From contig NZ_JOFL01000028.1 in NCBI RefSeq assembly GCF_000719265.1, positions 1-64,000 of the forward strand: a stretch of 64,000 bases of DNA, read 5' to 3'. The notes beneath the pieces were generated by a model. The model did no database searches and was not told the DNA's origin. It was given only the letters and a program-made list of their open reading frames with translations. Positions within the stretch are counted from its first letter, which is position 1, and each line of letters starts with the position of its first letter. The DNA comes from Streptomyces roseoverticillatus. Lineage in GTDB: Bacteria > Actinomycetota > Actinomycetes > Streptomycetales > Streptomycetaceae. This document shows, piece after piece, positions 49,406-57,473 of the stretch. A program made the translations under genes and the position numbers.

Positions 49406-50473
49406 ATGACCACGGAACCGCGGCACGAAGGCACCCTCCCCCGGTCATCCCCCGTGACGGCCCTCGTCCTCCTCGTTCTCGGCACCGCATGCGCCCTCTG
49501 GCTGCCGGCCGCCGGCCCGGCCTCAGCGACGACCGCCGTCCCGCCCGGCCGGACGGGCCCCGTCAGGTGCGAGCTGAGCGCCTACGTCAGCGACCTGTAC
49601 GACATCGATCCCGCCAAGGGCAGGTTCTCCGCCCGGTTGTGGCTGTGGACCATCTGCCCGGACAAGAGCGCCGACCCACTGCCCAAGGTCTCCTACGCCA
49701 ACGCCGACGACCCGAACGCCTCCGAGCCGAACATCATCGAGCAGGACGGGCAGGTACTGGACCAGGTGCGGGTGCAGTCCAGCTTCCGGCAGCGCTGGGA
49801 CGTACGGAACTTCCCCTTCGACCGCCACCGCATCGAGATCGTCCTGACCGCACCGGAGGACACGAACCACTTCCGGTTCACCGTGAACAACGCCGATGCG
49901 CAGACCAACCCGGACATCCGCCCCCAGGGCTGGCACCTGACCGGATTCCGGCTGGTCAGCGCCGTCAAGCACTACACCACCACGTACGGCGACCACAGTC
50001 TGAAGAACGGCAGCACCTACGACCAGGTGCACATCCGGATCGACCTCGAACGCTCCGCTCCCACCGTCTTCTGGAAACTGACCATCCCGCTCTACCTCGC
50101 CGTACTCATCGCCGTCTCCACCTTCCTCGTCTCCTCCCACCGCGAGGAGCTGGAGACCACCGCGCGGCTGGAGGGCATCCACAACAGGCTCGGCGTCCTG
50201 GGCGGCGGCCTGTTCGTCGTCGTCCTCAACATGCAGCAGGCCAATGACGTGATCACCAGCTCCACCGGGCTGACCCTCATCGACCGGCTCCACCTCACCA
50301 CGCTCGCGTTCCTCCTCCTCGCCGTGGCGGGTACGGTCCTCGCCTGGAGCTGGACCTCCCGGGGCGGCAGCCCCACCCGGGCGGAGCACATGGGCCACCG
50401 CGGGGCGTGGTGCGGGCTCGCCGCCTACGTGGTGGCGTGCGGGGCGCTGGTACTCCAGGCGGCGTGGCGGTGA
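49406..50473 (+). CDS. Pentameric ligand-gated ion channel homologue
   Basis: A 355-aa membrane protein. A Sec-type signal (about residues 1-45) leads to an extracellular beta-sandwich of about 175 residues containing WDVRNFPFDRHRIEIVL, the conserved FPFD pattern of Cys-loop/GLIC-type receptors, here without the Cys pair. Four membrane helices follow at about 222-245, 264-285, 297-318 and 333-353; the second (LGGGLFVVVLNMQQANDV) would line the pore. Length and order match prokaryotic pLGICs such as GLIC and ELIC. Ligand unknown. It is convergent with the two-component operon and not obviously tied to either cluster. Confidence 0.87.
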   Translation: MTTEPRHEGTLPRSSPVTALVLLVLGTACALWLPAAGPASATTAVPPGRTGPVRCELSAYVSDLYDIDPAKGRFSARLWLWTICPDKSADPLPKVSYANADDPNASEPNIIEQDGQVLDQVRVQSSFRQRWDVRNFPFDRHRIEIVLTAPEDTNHFRFTVNNADAQTNPDIRPQGWHLTGFRLVSAVKHYTTTYGDHSLKNGSTYDQVHIRIDLERSAPTVFWKLTIPLYLAVLIAVSTFLVSSHREELETTARLEGIHNRLGVLGGGLFVVVLNMQQANDVITSSTGLTLIDRLHLTTLAFLLLAVAGTVLAWSWTSRGGSPTRAEHMGHRGAWCGLAAYVVACGALVLQAAWR

Positions 50474-50547
50474 CGCTCCTCCCCGTCGCCGTGAGCAATG
50501 CCGGGCACAGGTCGCCGGCGACGCGGCGATCACGGCGCCTGATCGGG

Positions 50548-51195
50548 TCAAGGCTTGTTCAGGTAGGTGAGGACGGCGCGGACGCGGCGGTTGCTGTCGT
50601 CGTCATCGTTGAGGCCCAGCTTGCCGAACATGGTGGTGGTGTACTTGCTGATGGCGCTGTCGCTGAGGAAGAGGCGGCGGCCGATGGCCTGGTTGGACAG
50701 GCCCTCGGCCATGAGGCCCAGCACGGAGTACTCGCGTTCGGTGAGTTGCTCGAGCCCCCGGCCCGGGGAGCTGTTGGAGAGCAGTTTCGCGATGACGGAC
50801 GGGTCCATGGCGGTCCCGCCGGCCGCGACCCGCTCCAGGGCGCCGATGAACTGGTCGGCGTCGAACACGCTCTCCTTGAGGAGGTAGCCGACACCGCCGG
50901 ACCCGTCGGCCAGGAGCTCCCGCGCGTACAGCTGCTCGACGTGCTGGGAGAGGATGAGGACCGGCAGCCCGGGCATCTCGCGGCGGGCGGCGAGGGCCGC
51001 CTGCAGGCCCTCGTCCGACTGGTTCGGCGGCATGCGGACGTCGATGACGGACACGTCCGGGCGCCATGTCCGCAGTGCGTCGAGCGTCTCGGGTCCGGTG
51101 GCCGCGGTCGCCACCACTTCGTGTCCGCACGCCTCGATCAGTCGGACCATCCCGTCGCGCAGGAGGTAGAGGTCTTCGGCTACAACGATTCGCAT
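50548..51195 (-). CDS. NarL/LuxR-family response regulator
   Basis: A 215-aa two-domain regulator. Receiver: VVAEDLYLLRDGM with acidic pocket and SVIDVRMPP with phosphoacceptor Asp near residue 51; output: LTEREYSVLGLMAEGLSNQAIGRRLFLSDSAISKYTTTMFGKL, a LuxR-type helix-turn-helix. It overlaps the sensor kinase gene by 16 bases and is its partner. ATG at 51195. The targets are unknown; the divergent membrane-protein gene with a palindrome in its promoter region is a candidate. Confidence 0.93.
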   Translation of the reverse strand: MRIVVAEDLYLLRDGMVRLIEACGHEVVATAATGPETLDALRTWRPDVSVIDVRMPPNQSDEGLQAALAARREMPGLPVLILSQHVEQLYARELLADGSGGVGYLLKESVFDADQFIGALERVAAGGTAMDPSVIAKLLSNSSPGRGLEQLTEREYSVLGLMAEGLSNQAIGRRLFLSDSAISKYTTTMFGKLGLNDDDDSNRRVRAVLTYLNKP

Positions 51196-52439
51196 GGCAC
51201 CATCATCCTCGCCCGTGTCGGACCGCCCGGCGGGCTGGTGATCTCCAGGGTGCCGTCGAAGGCGGCGAGGCGGCGGCGCAGGCCCGCGAGCCCGCCGCCG
51301 GTCCGGATGCCGGCGCCGCCCCGGCCGTCGTCCTCGACCTCGGCGATGACGCCGGTGTCGTCCCGGGTGAGGGTGACGTACGCCCGGGTCGCCCGGGCGT
51401 GCTTGACCGCGTTGGTCAGCAGTTCGGCGATGCCGAAGTAGACGGCGGACTCGATCGGCGGGTCCAGGCGCAGCGGGGTGGCGGCGCTGACGGCCACGTC
51501 GAGGGGCATGTCAAGGGCGAGGGCGCGGACGGCGTCGGCGAGTCCCCGTTCGTTGAGTACGGGCGGGCTGATGCCCCGGATCAGCTCGCGGAGTTCGGCC
51601 AGGGAGGCGGTGGCGCCGGCCTGTGCGTCCCGCATCAGTGCCCTGGCCTGGTCCGGGTCGCTATCCATGAGTTTCCCGGCGGTCGCCACGGAGAGCCCGA
51701 GCGCGACCAGGCGGGCCTGTGCGCCGTCGTGCAGGTCCCGTTCGATGCGGCGGATCTCGGCGGCTTGCGCGACCGTCGCGTCCGCGCGCTGGGCGGTCAG
51801 TTCGTCCACCCGGTCCGCCAGCGCCATCGCGGGCGAGGGGCGGAGGAAGCGGACGGCCACCGGTACGACGGGCCGCCAGGCGTACGGGGCGGAGGCGACG
51901 GCCACGACCAGGCCGAGTCCGCCGACGAGGTGCGCGGCGGTCTCCGGCCGGGCGAACCCGAGGACCGCGGCGGCCACTCCGGCCGGCGGGAGGGCGGCGA
52001 CCACGCCCGCGGTGAACGGCACGATCCCCGTGAACCGCAGGTCGCGCCAGTTGGCGGGGTCGCTCCACCAGAGCCGCATCTTCTGGTCCAGGACGGCGTC
52101 CCGGCGGCTGCGCTCGTAGGAGAAGCCGTTCCACCAGTACCCGGTGGACAACCGCGTCACCGGGCCGCCCTGCCGGTATCCGGCGGGGATGACGGTGGCG
52201 GCCCACCGCGCGACGAGGAAGCGGATCGTCCGGCAGACCGGGCGGGGCAGGGCGAGCGTGCCCACGCACACGATCGCGAACGGCGCCGTCCACGACCAGG
52301 GGTTTCCCGGCCCCCACCAGATCCCCAGCGCCGCGGCCGCGGCCCACACGGCCGGAACCAGCAGGCTGACGGCCGCCACGGCACACGCCCGTACGAACCC
52401 CACGCCGACGCGTGCCGGCCACGTCCCCAGTCGTCTCAT
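51180..52439 (-). CDS. Sensor histidine kinase (HisKA_3 type)
   Basis: A 419-aa membrane kinase. Two hydrophobic pairs (about residues 16-65 and 140-195) give about four membrane helices flanking a conserved soluble loop (RLSTGYWWNGFSYERSRR, a sensor-domain segment common in Streptomyces). The dimerisation helix RRIERDLHDGAQARLVALGL holds the phosphorylated His, followed by an HATPase_c domain with ELLTNAVKHARA, EVEDDGRGG and GGGLAGLRRRL. It is coupled to the downstream response regulator. No sign of direct involvement in antibiotic production. Confidence 0.93.
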   Translation of the reverse strand: MRRLGTWPARVGVGFVRACAVAAVSLLVPAVWAAAAALGIWWGPGNPWSWTAPFAIVCVGTLALPRPVCRTIRFLVARWAATVIPAGYRQGGPVTRLSTGYWWNGFSYERSRRDAVLDQKMRLWWSDPANWRDLRFTGIVPFTAGVVAALPPAGVAAAVLGFARPETAAHLVGGLGLVVAVASAPYAWRPVVPVAVRFLRPSPAMALADRVDELTAQRADATVAQAAEIRRIERDLHDGAQARLVALGLSVATAGKLMDSDPDQARALMRDAQAGATASLAELRELIRGISPPVLNERGLADAVRALALDMPLDVAVSAATPLRLDPPIESAVYFGIAELLTNAVKHARATRAYVTLTRDDTGVIAEVEDDGRGGAGIRTGGGLAGLRRRLAAFDGTLEITSPPGGPTRARMMVPCESL

Positions 52440-52516
52440 GAATCTTCCTCCGCTTCCCGTTCGATGCTTCCACTGTGCACCGTGCGGAGCCCGCTCCTGC
52501 CCTGGTCAGCCCAGGA

Positions 52517-52532
52517 GTGGGGCTAGCCCCAC
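52517..52532. promoter_or_regulatory. 16-bp perfect palindrome, candidate operator
   Basis: GTGGGGCTAGCCCCAC is fully self-complementary and lies in the 151-base region between the divergent sensor kinase and membrane-protein genes, about 60 bases before the latter's ATG. A site for the adjacent response regulator is plausible. Confidence 0.55.
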
Positions 52533-52590
52533 CCACCCGTGCGCCCAGGCCCATACCGGGCCGGCCGGGCGCTTCGTAGCGTCAGTGAGC

Positions 52591-53040
52591 ATGAAGACCA
52601 ACGAAACCAGCACGCACACCACGGCCGCGGCGGCACTCCTCAACGACCCCCGCACGCAAAGCGCCTTCACCACGGCGAAGAACAGCATCAAGATCTACGG
52701 CGCACTCGGCACCGCCGCCCTCCTGGCGGTCATCGCGGTGGCGGGCACCGGCCATACGGTGAACACGTTCATGTGGGTGCGGGCCGTCCTGCTGCCGGTG
52801 CTCGCCGTGCTGATCCACCGGGTGACCGCCTCCGCCGCCCGGGGATCCCGGCGGGCCTTCGAGCGGGTGAGCGCCCTCGCCGTCATCATGCCGATCGCGA
52901 TCATCGGCGTCGACCTGATCCCGGGTGTCTGTCCGCCGTGGTACGCCGTGATGCAGGTGGTCTGCATGCTGCCCGTCATCGGCGTCGCGTTCATCACCCG
53001 CGGCTCCGCGCTGCGCGCCGCCTTCCCCAAGGGGCACTGA
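52591..53040 (+). CDS. Small membrane protein, unknown
   Basis: A 149-aa protein with four predicted membrane helices (about residues 35-55, 62-80, 95-110 and 118-136: ALGTAALLAVIAVAG, AVLLPVLAVLIHRV, ALAVIMPIAIIGVDL, VVCMLPVIGVAFITRG). The N terminus is Thr/Asn-rich and soluble. No family recognised. It is divergent from the two-component kinase gene across a palindrome and may be a target of that system, a common arrangement in Streptomyces. The ATG was chosen because homologous-looking sequence begins there; no strong ribosome site is visible. Confidence 0.78.
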   Translation: MKTNETSTHTTAAAALLNDPRTQSAFTTAKNSIKIYGALGTAALLAVIAVAGTGHTVNTFMWVRAVLLPVLAVLIHRVTASAARGSRRAFERVSALAVIMPIAIIGVDLIPGVCPPWYAVMQVVCMLPVIGVAFITRGSALRAAFPKGH

Positions 53041-53173
53041 CGGACGGCGGACGGCGGGCGGCGGCACGCCACCGGGATTCCGCCCTCGCCGACGCCGCCC
53101 CGCCGGCGACGGGGGCCGCCGTGACGTGTCTGCGTGTCCGTCTCGGCAAGGGGCGGGAGAGACTGACGCAGGG

Positions 53174-53650
53174 TCAGGACCCGACCGGTCCTCCATGGTG
53201 CAGGGAGGTGCCGTCGGGCCTCCGCCCGAAGGCGGCCTCAAGAACGGCGGGAATGTCCGCCTCGGGGACCGCGGCGCGTACCTCCGCCAGAACGCGAGGG
53301 AAATCGTCGTCATCGATGTCACCCAGGTACTCCTGGCGCAGCCGGTGAATGACCTCGACGAGCTCGCGCCGCAGCCGCATCCAGGCGCGGGACGTGCGGA
53401 TCTCCTCATCGACGCGGTCCATGAACCAGTGCATGACGTCGCGCGGGACGTGCAGGTGCCGCCCGCCGGCGTCGAAAGACATCGTCGGCTCCCGCGCCGG
53501 GTCCTCGTCGGGAACGCTCGCGAGCACCAAGGTCAGTTGCTCGGCGACGAGCTCCAGTTCCAGGTGCCAGGCGTCGGCGGGTACGGAGTAGATGACGGTG
53601 ATCGCGTAATCGCCGCCGGGGTGCGTGATGGACATGCCACATGCTGTCAT
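53174..53650 (-). CDS. Unknown protein, alpha/beta, acidic
   Basis: A 158-aa protein of unrecognised family. The N-terminal half is beta-rich (DYAITVIYSVPADAWHLELELV), with HLHVPRDVMHWFMDRVDEE in the middle and a long amphipathic helix (WMRLRRELVEVIHRLRQEYLG) before a disordered tail ending in HHGGPVGS. No membrane segment or metal motif. ATG at 53650; an internal ATG at 53635 is also possible. It is 65 bases downstream of the amidohydrolase gene in the same direction and may be co-transcribed. Confidence 0.7.
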   Translation of the reverse strand: MTACGMSITHPGGDYAITVIYSVPADAWHLELELVAEQLTLVLASVPDEDPAREPTMSFDAGGRHLHVPRDVMHWFMDRVDEEIRTSRAWMRLRRELVEVIHRLRQEYLGDIDDDDFPRVLAEVRAAVPEADIPAVLEAAFGRRPDGTSLHHGGPVGS

Positions 53651-53715
53651 GCCCGTCCCCCGCCGCGGCCGCGGCCTCTCCCCCGTCCGCCGCCCGTCAT
53701 CGCGGAACGGGGTGT

Positions 53716-54624
53716 TCACAGGCCGAAGAGGCGGGCGGCGTTGTCGTGGCAGACGGCTCGCAGCCAGTCGTCGCCCAGCCGCAGCCGGGCCAGGGACTCC
53801 AGGGCGTGGTGGTAGGTGTAGGGGATGTTGGGGAAGTCGGTGCCCAGGAGGATGCGGTCGCCGAGCTCCCGCAGGCGTGCGGTCTCCCGGCGCGGGAACG
53901 GGGCGACGTCTTCGGTGAAGTCGGTGAAGGCCATGGTCGTGTCCAGGTGCACGCCGGGGTGGCGGTCGGCGAGGTCGAGGAAGTCGCTGTACTCGGGGAG
54001 TCCCATGTGCGCGATGACCAGGCGTGTTCCGGGGTGGCGCCGCAGCAGGCGGGCCGTGGGGCCGGGTCCGGTGTGGGCGCCGGGGGCGGGTCCCGAGCCG
54101 CAGTGGACGACGACGGGTATGCCCTGGCCGGCGAGATGGTCCCAAACGGGGTCGAGGAGGGGGTCGTTGGGGTCGTACCCGCCGACCTGCAGGTGCGCCT
54201 TGAAGACGCGGGCGCCCTGCTCGACGGCGCGGCGCACGTAGCGGGCCGCTCCGGGTTCGGGGAAGAACGTGGCGGTGTGCAGGCAGTCGGGGTGACGGGC
54301 GGCGAAGCCTGCGGCCCAGGAGTTGAGCCAGGCGGCCATGCCGGGCTTGTGCGGGTAGAGCATGGCCGTGAACCGGCGCACGCCGAAGGCGCGCAGCCTT
54401 GCGACGCGTTCGTCCTCGCCGGTGCGGTAGGTGATGGGCCACGGCCGGGCGGTGAGCGGACCGGCCGCGTCGAAGTAGGCCCACACCTTGCGCATGACCC
54501 GGTCGGGCATGAAGTGGGTGTGGACGTCGATGAGCCCGGGCAGCCCGAGCTCCTGCCAGAAGCGCCTGACGCGCTCCTGCTCGGCGGCGGTGGGCTGCTG
54601 CGCGGGCGAAACGTCGGTGGTCAT
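53716..54624 (-). CDS. Amidohydrolase-2-family TIM-barrel hydrolase
   Basis: A 302-aa metal-dependent hydrolase of the amidohydrolase_2 (PF04909-type) group. DVHTHFMPDRV gives the HxH metal pair near residues 33-35, FKAHLQVGGYDPND and VVVHCGSGP further ligands, VIAHMGLPEYSD and ILLGTDFPNIPYTY the final Asp. Members hydrolyse or decarboxylate small cyclic acids. ATG at 54624 with CAGGA nine bases upstream was preferred over 54633. Probably not part of either cluster, though it lies directly before the polyene regulator. Confidence 0.88.
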   Translation of the reverse strand: MTTDVSPAQQPTAAEQERVRRFWQELGLPGLIDVHTHFMPDRVMRKVWAYFDAAGPLTARPWPITYRTGEDERVARLRAFGVRRFTAMLYPHKPGMAAWLNSWAAGFAARHPDCLHTATFFPEPGAARYVRRAVEQGARVFKAHLQVGGYDPNDPLLDPVWDHLAGQGIPVVVHCGSGPAPGAHTGPGPTARLLRRHPGTRLVIAHMGLPEYSDFLDLADRHPGVHLDTTMAFTDFTEDVAPFPRRETARLRELGDRILLGTDFPNIPYTYHHALESLARLRLGDDWLRAVCHDNAARLFGL

Positions 54625-54735
54625 GGGCCACATCCTGCCGCGAGCCTCCGCGCTGTGGCCGGACGAGACCCATCGCCATGCCCCGCGGCCACCGTCAGGA
54701 CGGGAGGTTGCCGCGCCACGGCCCTCGCGGCCCGC

Positions 54736-55371
54736 TCACTTCACGAAGTCGTCCACGACCTCGGGCGGCCAGGTGCCGATCTTGAGCACGCCCATGGAGT
54801 AGGCGCGGGAGACGAGTGCGGTGCGGTTGCGCACCTTCAGCTTCCGCAGCAGGCAGGTCACGTGGTACTCGACGCCGTGCGGGCTCAGGAAGAGGCGTGA
54901 GGACAGGGGGATGGTGGAGATGCCCGCGGCGATGCCCTCGAGGATGCGGGCGTCCATCGCGGAGAGGACCTTCTTGCGTTTGGTGACCACCCGCGTCTCC
55001 TCGGTGCCCTTGGCCGTGGGCATCATGACGAGGACCGCGTTGGTGCCGGGCAGTCCGCCGCTCACCGCGATCGCGGTGAGGGGAACGGTGAAGGCGGACT
55101 CCCCGCCGGGGCGCACGGCGATGACGGGGGTGACGAAGCGCTGGTGCTTGCCTTCGAGCAAGTGGGAGAACTGACGCATCAGCGGCTGCTGGACGCTCGG
55201 GTGCACCACGTCGCGGATGCTGCGGCCGCACAGCTCCTCCGACGAGCCGCTGAACTGCCGGAAGAACTCCTGGTTCGCCTGCCGGATGGTCAGGGCCGCG
55301 TCGAGCCCCGCCACACACATGCCTTGCTGGTCGGGCTGCTGGTGCGCGTCCGCGCCGCCGGCCCGGCCCAT
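54736..55371 (-). CDS. PAS-LuxR transcriptional activator of polyene type (PimM/NysRIV/AmphRIV-like)
   Basis: A 211-aa regulator. The N-terminal PAS domain begins QQGMCVAGLDAALTIRQANQEFF and includes LCGRSIRDVVHPS; the C-terminal LuxR helix-turn-helix has ILEGIAAGISTIPLSSRLFLSPHGVEYHV and ends RAYSMGVLKIGTWPPEVV. Length and the GMCVAG and YHVTxLxR segments match PimM/NysRIV-type positive regulators of polyene clusters. ATG at 55371 gives the family length; the longer frame begins at a TTG. It is divergent from the glycosyltransferase gene and the operator-like site at 55950 is probably its target. Confidence 0.92.
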   Translation of the reverse strand: MGRAGGADAHQQPDQQGMCVAGLDAALTIRQANQEFFRQFSGSSEELCGRSIRDVVHPSVQQPLMRQFSHLLEGKHQRFVTPVIAVRPGGESAFTVPLTAIAVSGGLPGTNAVLVMMPTAKGTEETRVVTKRKKVLSAMDARILEGIAAGISTIPLSSRLFLSPHGVEYHVTCLLRKLKVRNRTALVSRAYSMGVLKIGTWPPEVVDDFVK

Positions 55372-56052
55372 CGGGTCGCCGCCTGCCTCTAACCCGGCCG
55401 AATCAATGAGCGTGGGGACTGAATTCAGCAAAGGAAGATCCCCTTCATGAAACTTCGCGTGGAGGTGGGATGAATTGGAAGGCTAGTTACCTACCGACCG
55501 AGGGGGCAACGACCGCCATGCGGAGACACTTAAACCTGCGGCTCAATCGAAAAACGGTTCGGTACATAACCGCGGCTTCGGTGGCTCCCGTACGGCCGAA
55601 ATCACGCCAATAGCCGCACCTTTACGCCACACCCGGACCGCTTCATCACTCTCCGCACGCTCTCGATCACTACCTGCCGGTATATCGGAATCAAAGGCTC
55701 CGGATCAATGGGCACCGGACCGCGCTGCACGCCGAATGAAAAATGATCATCCATCACGCCCAATTCACCGCAGGAATGCGAGATCGAGTGCACGTAACGA
55801 GTTCATGACGCCTCCGGTTCCAGGTTCCCGAAAAAACGCGTCAAGAATTTTCCGCAGCACCCGGAAACCGGGGCCGGCCGGCGCCGGGGGCATGACACCC
55901 GCCCTGCGCGCCACCGAGGGCGAGGTCCGGGCCGCAGGGGCGGAGGAGTCTACGGATTTCCCGGCACCCGGCGTGAGATCAAAGGTGAGCACGGCCAGCC
56001 GACCGCACGGGGGCGTGCCCGACGCGCGCCCGCCACCGCCGAAAGGGAACCC
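55372..56052. other. Polyene-cluster divergent intergenic region
   Basis: 681 bases with lower GC than the surroundings, especially 55480-55860. It separates the PAS-LuxR gene from the rightward polyene operon. A 63-aa frame on the minus strand (55602-55793) has no ribosome site or homology and is not called. A PimM-operator-like site lies at 55950-55965. The direct repeats and terminators that might insulate the two clusters were not seen. Confidence 0.7.
55950..55965 (+). promoter_or_regulatory. Candidate PAS-LuxR (PimM-type) operator
   Basis: CTACGGATTTCCCGGC matches 13 of 16 positions of the PimM operator consensus CTVGGGAWWTCCCBAG as I remember it. It is 87 bases before the ATG of the glycosyltransferase gene and about 580 bases from the regulator gene. 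Confidence 0.6.
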
Positions 56053-57429
56053 ATGGACTCCGCCCGACGGCCGATCCTCTTCGTCAGCCTCCCGGAGAGC
56101 GGCCTGCTCAACCCGCTGCTCGTCCTGGCGGGCGAGCTCTCCCGCCAGGGGGTGGAGGACCTCTGGTTCGCCACCGACGAGCCGCGGCGCGACGACGTGC
56201 GGCGGATCGCGGAGCGTTCCCCGGTGGAGTTCGCCTCCCTGGGCGAGGTCATCTCCGAGCTGTCCGCGGTGACGTGGGGCGACGACGTCTACCGCGAGGT
56301 CACCCAGTCCTCGCGCTTCCGTGCGCACCGCGCGGTCATCAAGCAGTCCTACAAGCCCGGCCTGCAGGACGTGAAGTACCGCCGGCTCGAAGCCGTCGTC
56401 AGCAAGGTGCGACCGGCGCTGATGGTCATCGACTGCATCAGCGGATTCGCGATCGATCTGGCCATAGCCCGGGGGATCCCGTTCGTGCTCAGCGTGCCGT
56501 TCCTGCCGAGCAACGTGCTGACGGCCCGTGCCCCCTTCGGCAAGGGATACACCCCGAAGGGCTTCCCGGTCCCCCACACCGGGCTGCCGGCCGGGATGAG
56601 CCTCGTCCAGCGCATCAGCAACGAACTGTTCAAGATCCGGACCCTGGCGATGTTCTGCACCCCGGAGATGGGGAAGGTCATGAGGCAGGACGGCCGGCGG
56701 CGCAAGGCGCTCGGCCTCCCGTCGATCAGCCCGATGGCGAGGATCGACAAGGCCGAGATGGTCCTGTGCAATTCGATCGCGGAGCTGGACTACCCCTTCA
56801 CCGTCCCCGGCAAGATGCGGCTGGTCGGCGCGATGGTCCCGCCGCTCCCCGAGGCCCCGGACGACAAGGACCTGTCGGGCTGGCTGGACGCCCAGTCGTC
56901 CGTGGTCTACATGGGGCTCGGGACCATCACCCGGCTGACCCGGGCGGAGGTCGGCTCCGTCGTGGAGGTCGCCCGCCGGCTCGAAGGCCGGCACCAGGTG
57001 CTGTGGAAGCTGTCCGAGGAACAGCAGCACCTGCTGCCGCCGCGGGAGTCGCTGCCGGCCAACCTCCGCATCGAGAGCTGGGTCCCGTCGCAGCACGACG
57101 TCCTCGCCCACCCGAACGTGAAGGTGTTCTTCACCCACGGCGGCGGCAACGGCTTCAACGAGGGCGTGTACTTCGGCAAGCCGCTCGTGGTCCGGCCGCT
57201 GTGGGTGGACTGCTTCGACCAGGCGGTCCGCGGCCGGGACTTCGGTATCAGCCTGACCCTGGACCGGCCGCACGCCCTGTCCGCCGGCGACGTCGTCGAC
57301 AAGCTCACCCGCGTGCTGGGCACCCCCTCCTTCGCCGAGAAGGCGGAGCGGCTCGGGAAGCTGCAGCGCGCGGCGGGCGGGCGGGAGACCGCCGCCTCGC
57401 TGATCCTCGGGCTCCCGGCCCTGGCCTGA
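56053..57429 (+). CDS. Polyene mycosaminyltransferase-like glycosyltransferase (NysDI/AmphDI type)
   Basis: A 458-aa GT-B (UDP-glucuronosyltransferase-like, GT1) enzyme. The N terminus RPILFVSLPESGLLNPLLVLAGELSRQGVEDLWFATDEPRRDD (residues about 5-47) is what I recall for NysDI/AmphDI. VMVIDCISGFAIDLAIARGIPFV and the nucleotide-sugar site FFTHGGGNGFNEGVYFGKPLVVRPLWVDCFDQ follow. Such enzymes attach GDP-mycosamine to the macrolactone. ATG at 56053 behind GAAAGGGA. First gene of the rightward polyene operon; the sugar aminotransferase follows 44 bases later. Confidence 0.92.
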   Translation: MDSARRPILFVSLPESGLLNPLLVLAGELSRQGVEDLWFATDEPRRDDVRRIAERSPVEFASLGEVISELSAVTWGDDVYREVTQSSRFRAHRAVIKQSYKPGLQDVKYRRLEAVVSKVRPALMVIDCISGFAIDLAIARGIPFVLSVPFLPSNVLTARAPFGKGYTPKGFPVPHTGLPAGMSLVQRISNELFKIRTLAMFCTPEMGKVMRQDGRRRKALGLPSISPMARIDKAEMVLCNSIAELDYPFTVPGKMRLVGAMVPPLPEAPDDKDLSGWLDAQSSVVYMGLGTITRLTRAEVGSVVEVARRLEGRHQVLWKLSEEQQHLLPPRESLPANLRIESWVPSQHDVLAHPNVKVFFTHGGGNGFNEGVYFGKPLVVRPLWVDCFDQAVRGRDFGISLTLDRPHALSAGDVVDKLTRVLGTPSFAEKAERLGKLQRAAGGRETAASLILGLPALA

Positions 57430-57473
57430 GGACACCCGAGTACCCGGACCCCACGAGAAGGAAGAGAGCGACG

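Noticed and set aside
55602..55793. 63-codon minus-strand frame in the polyene intergenic region
   Set aside because: No ribosome site, no recognisable sequence and lower GC than genes around it; third-position bias not convincing.
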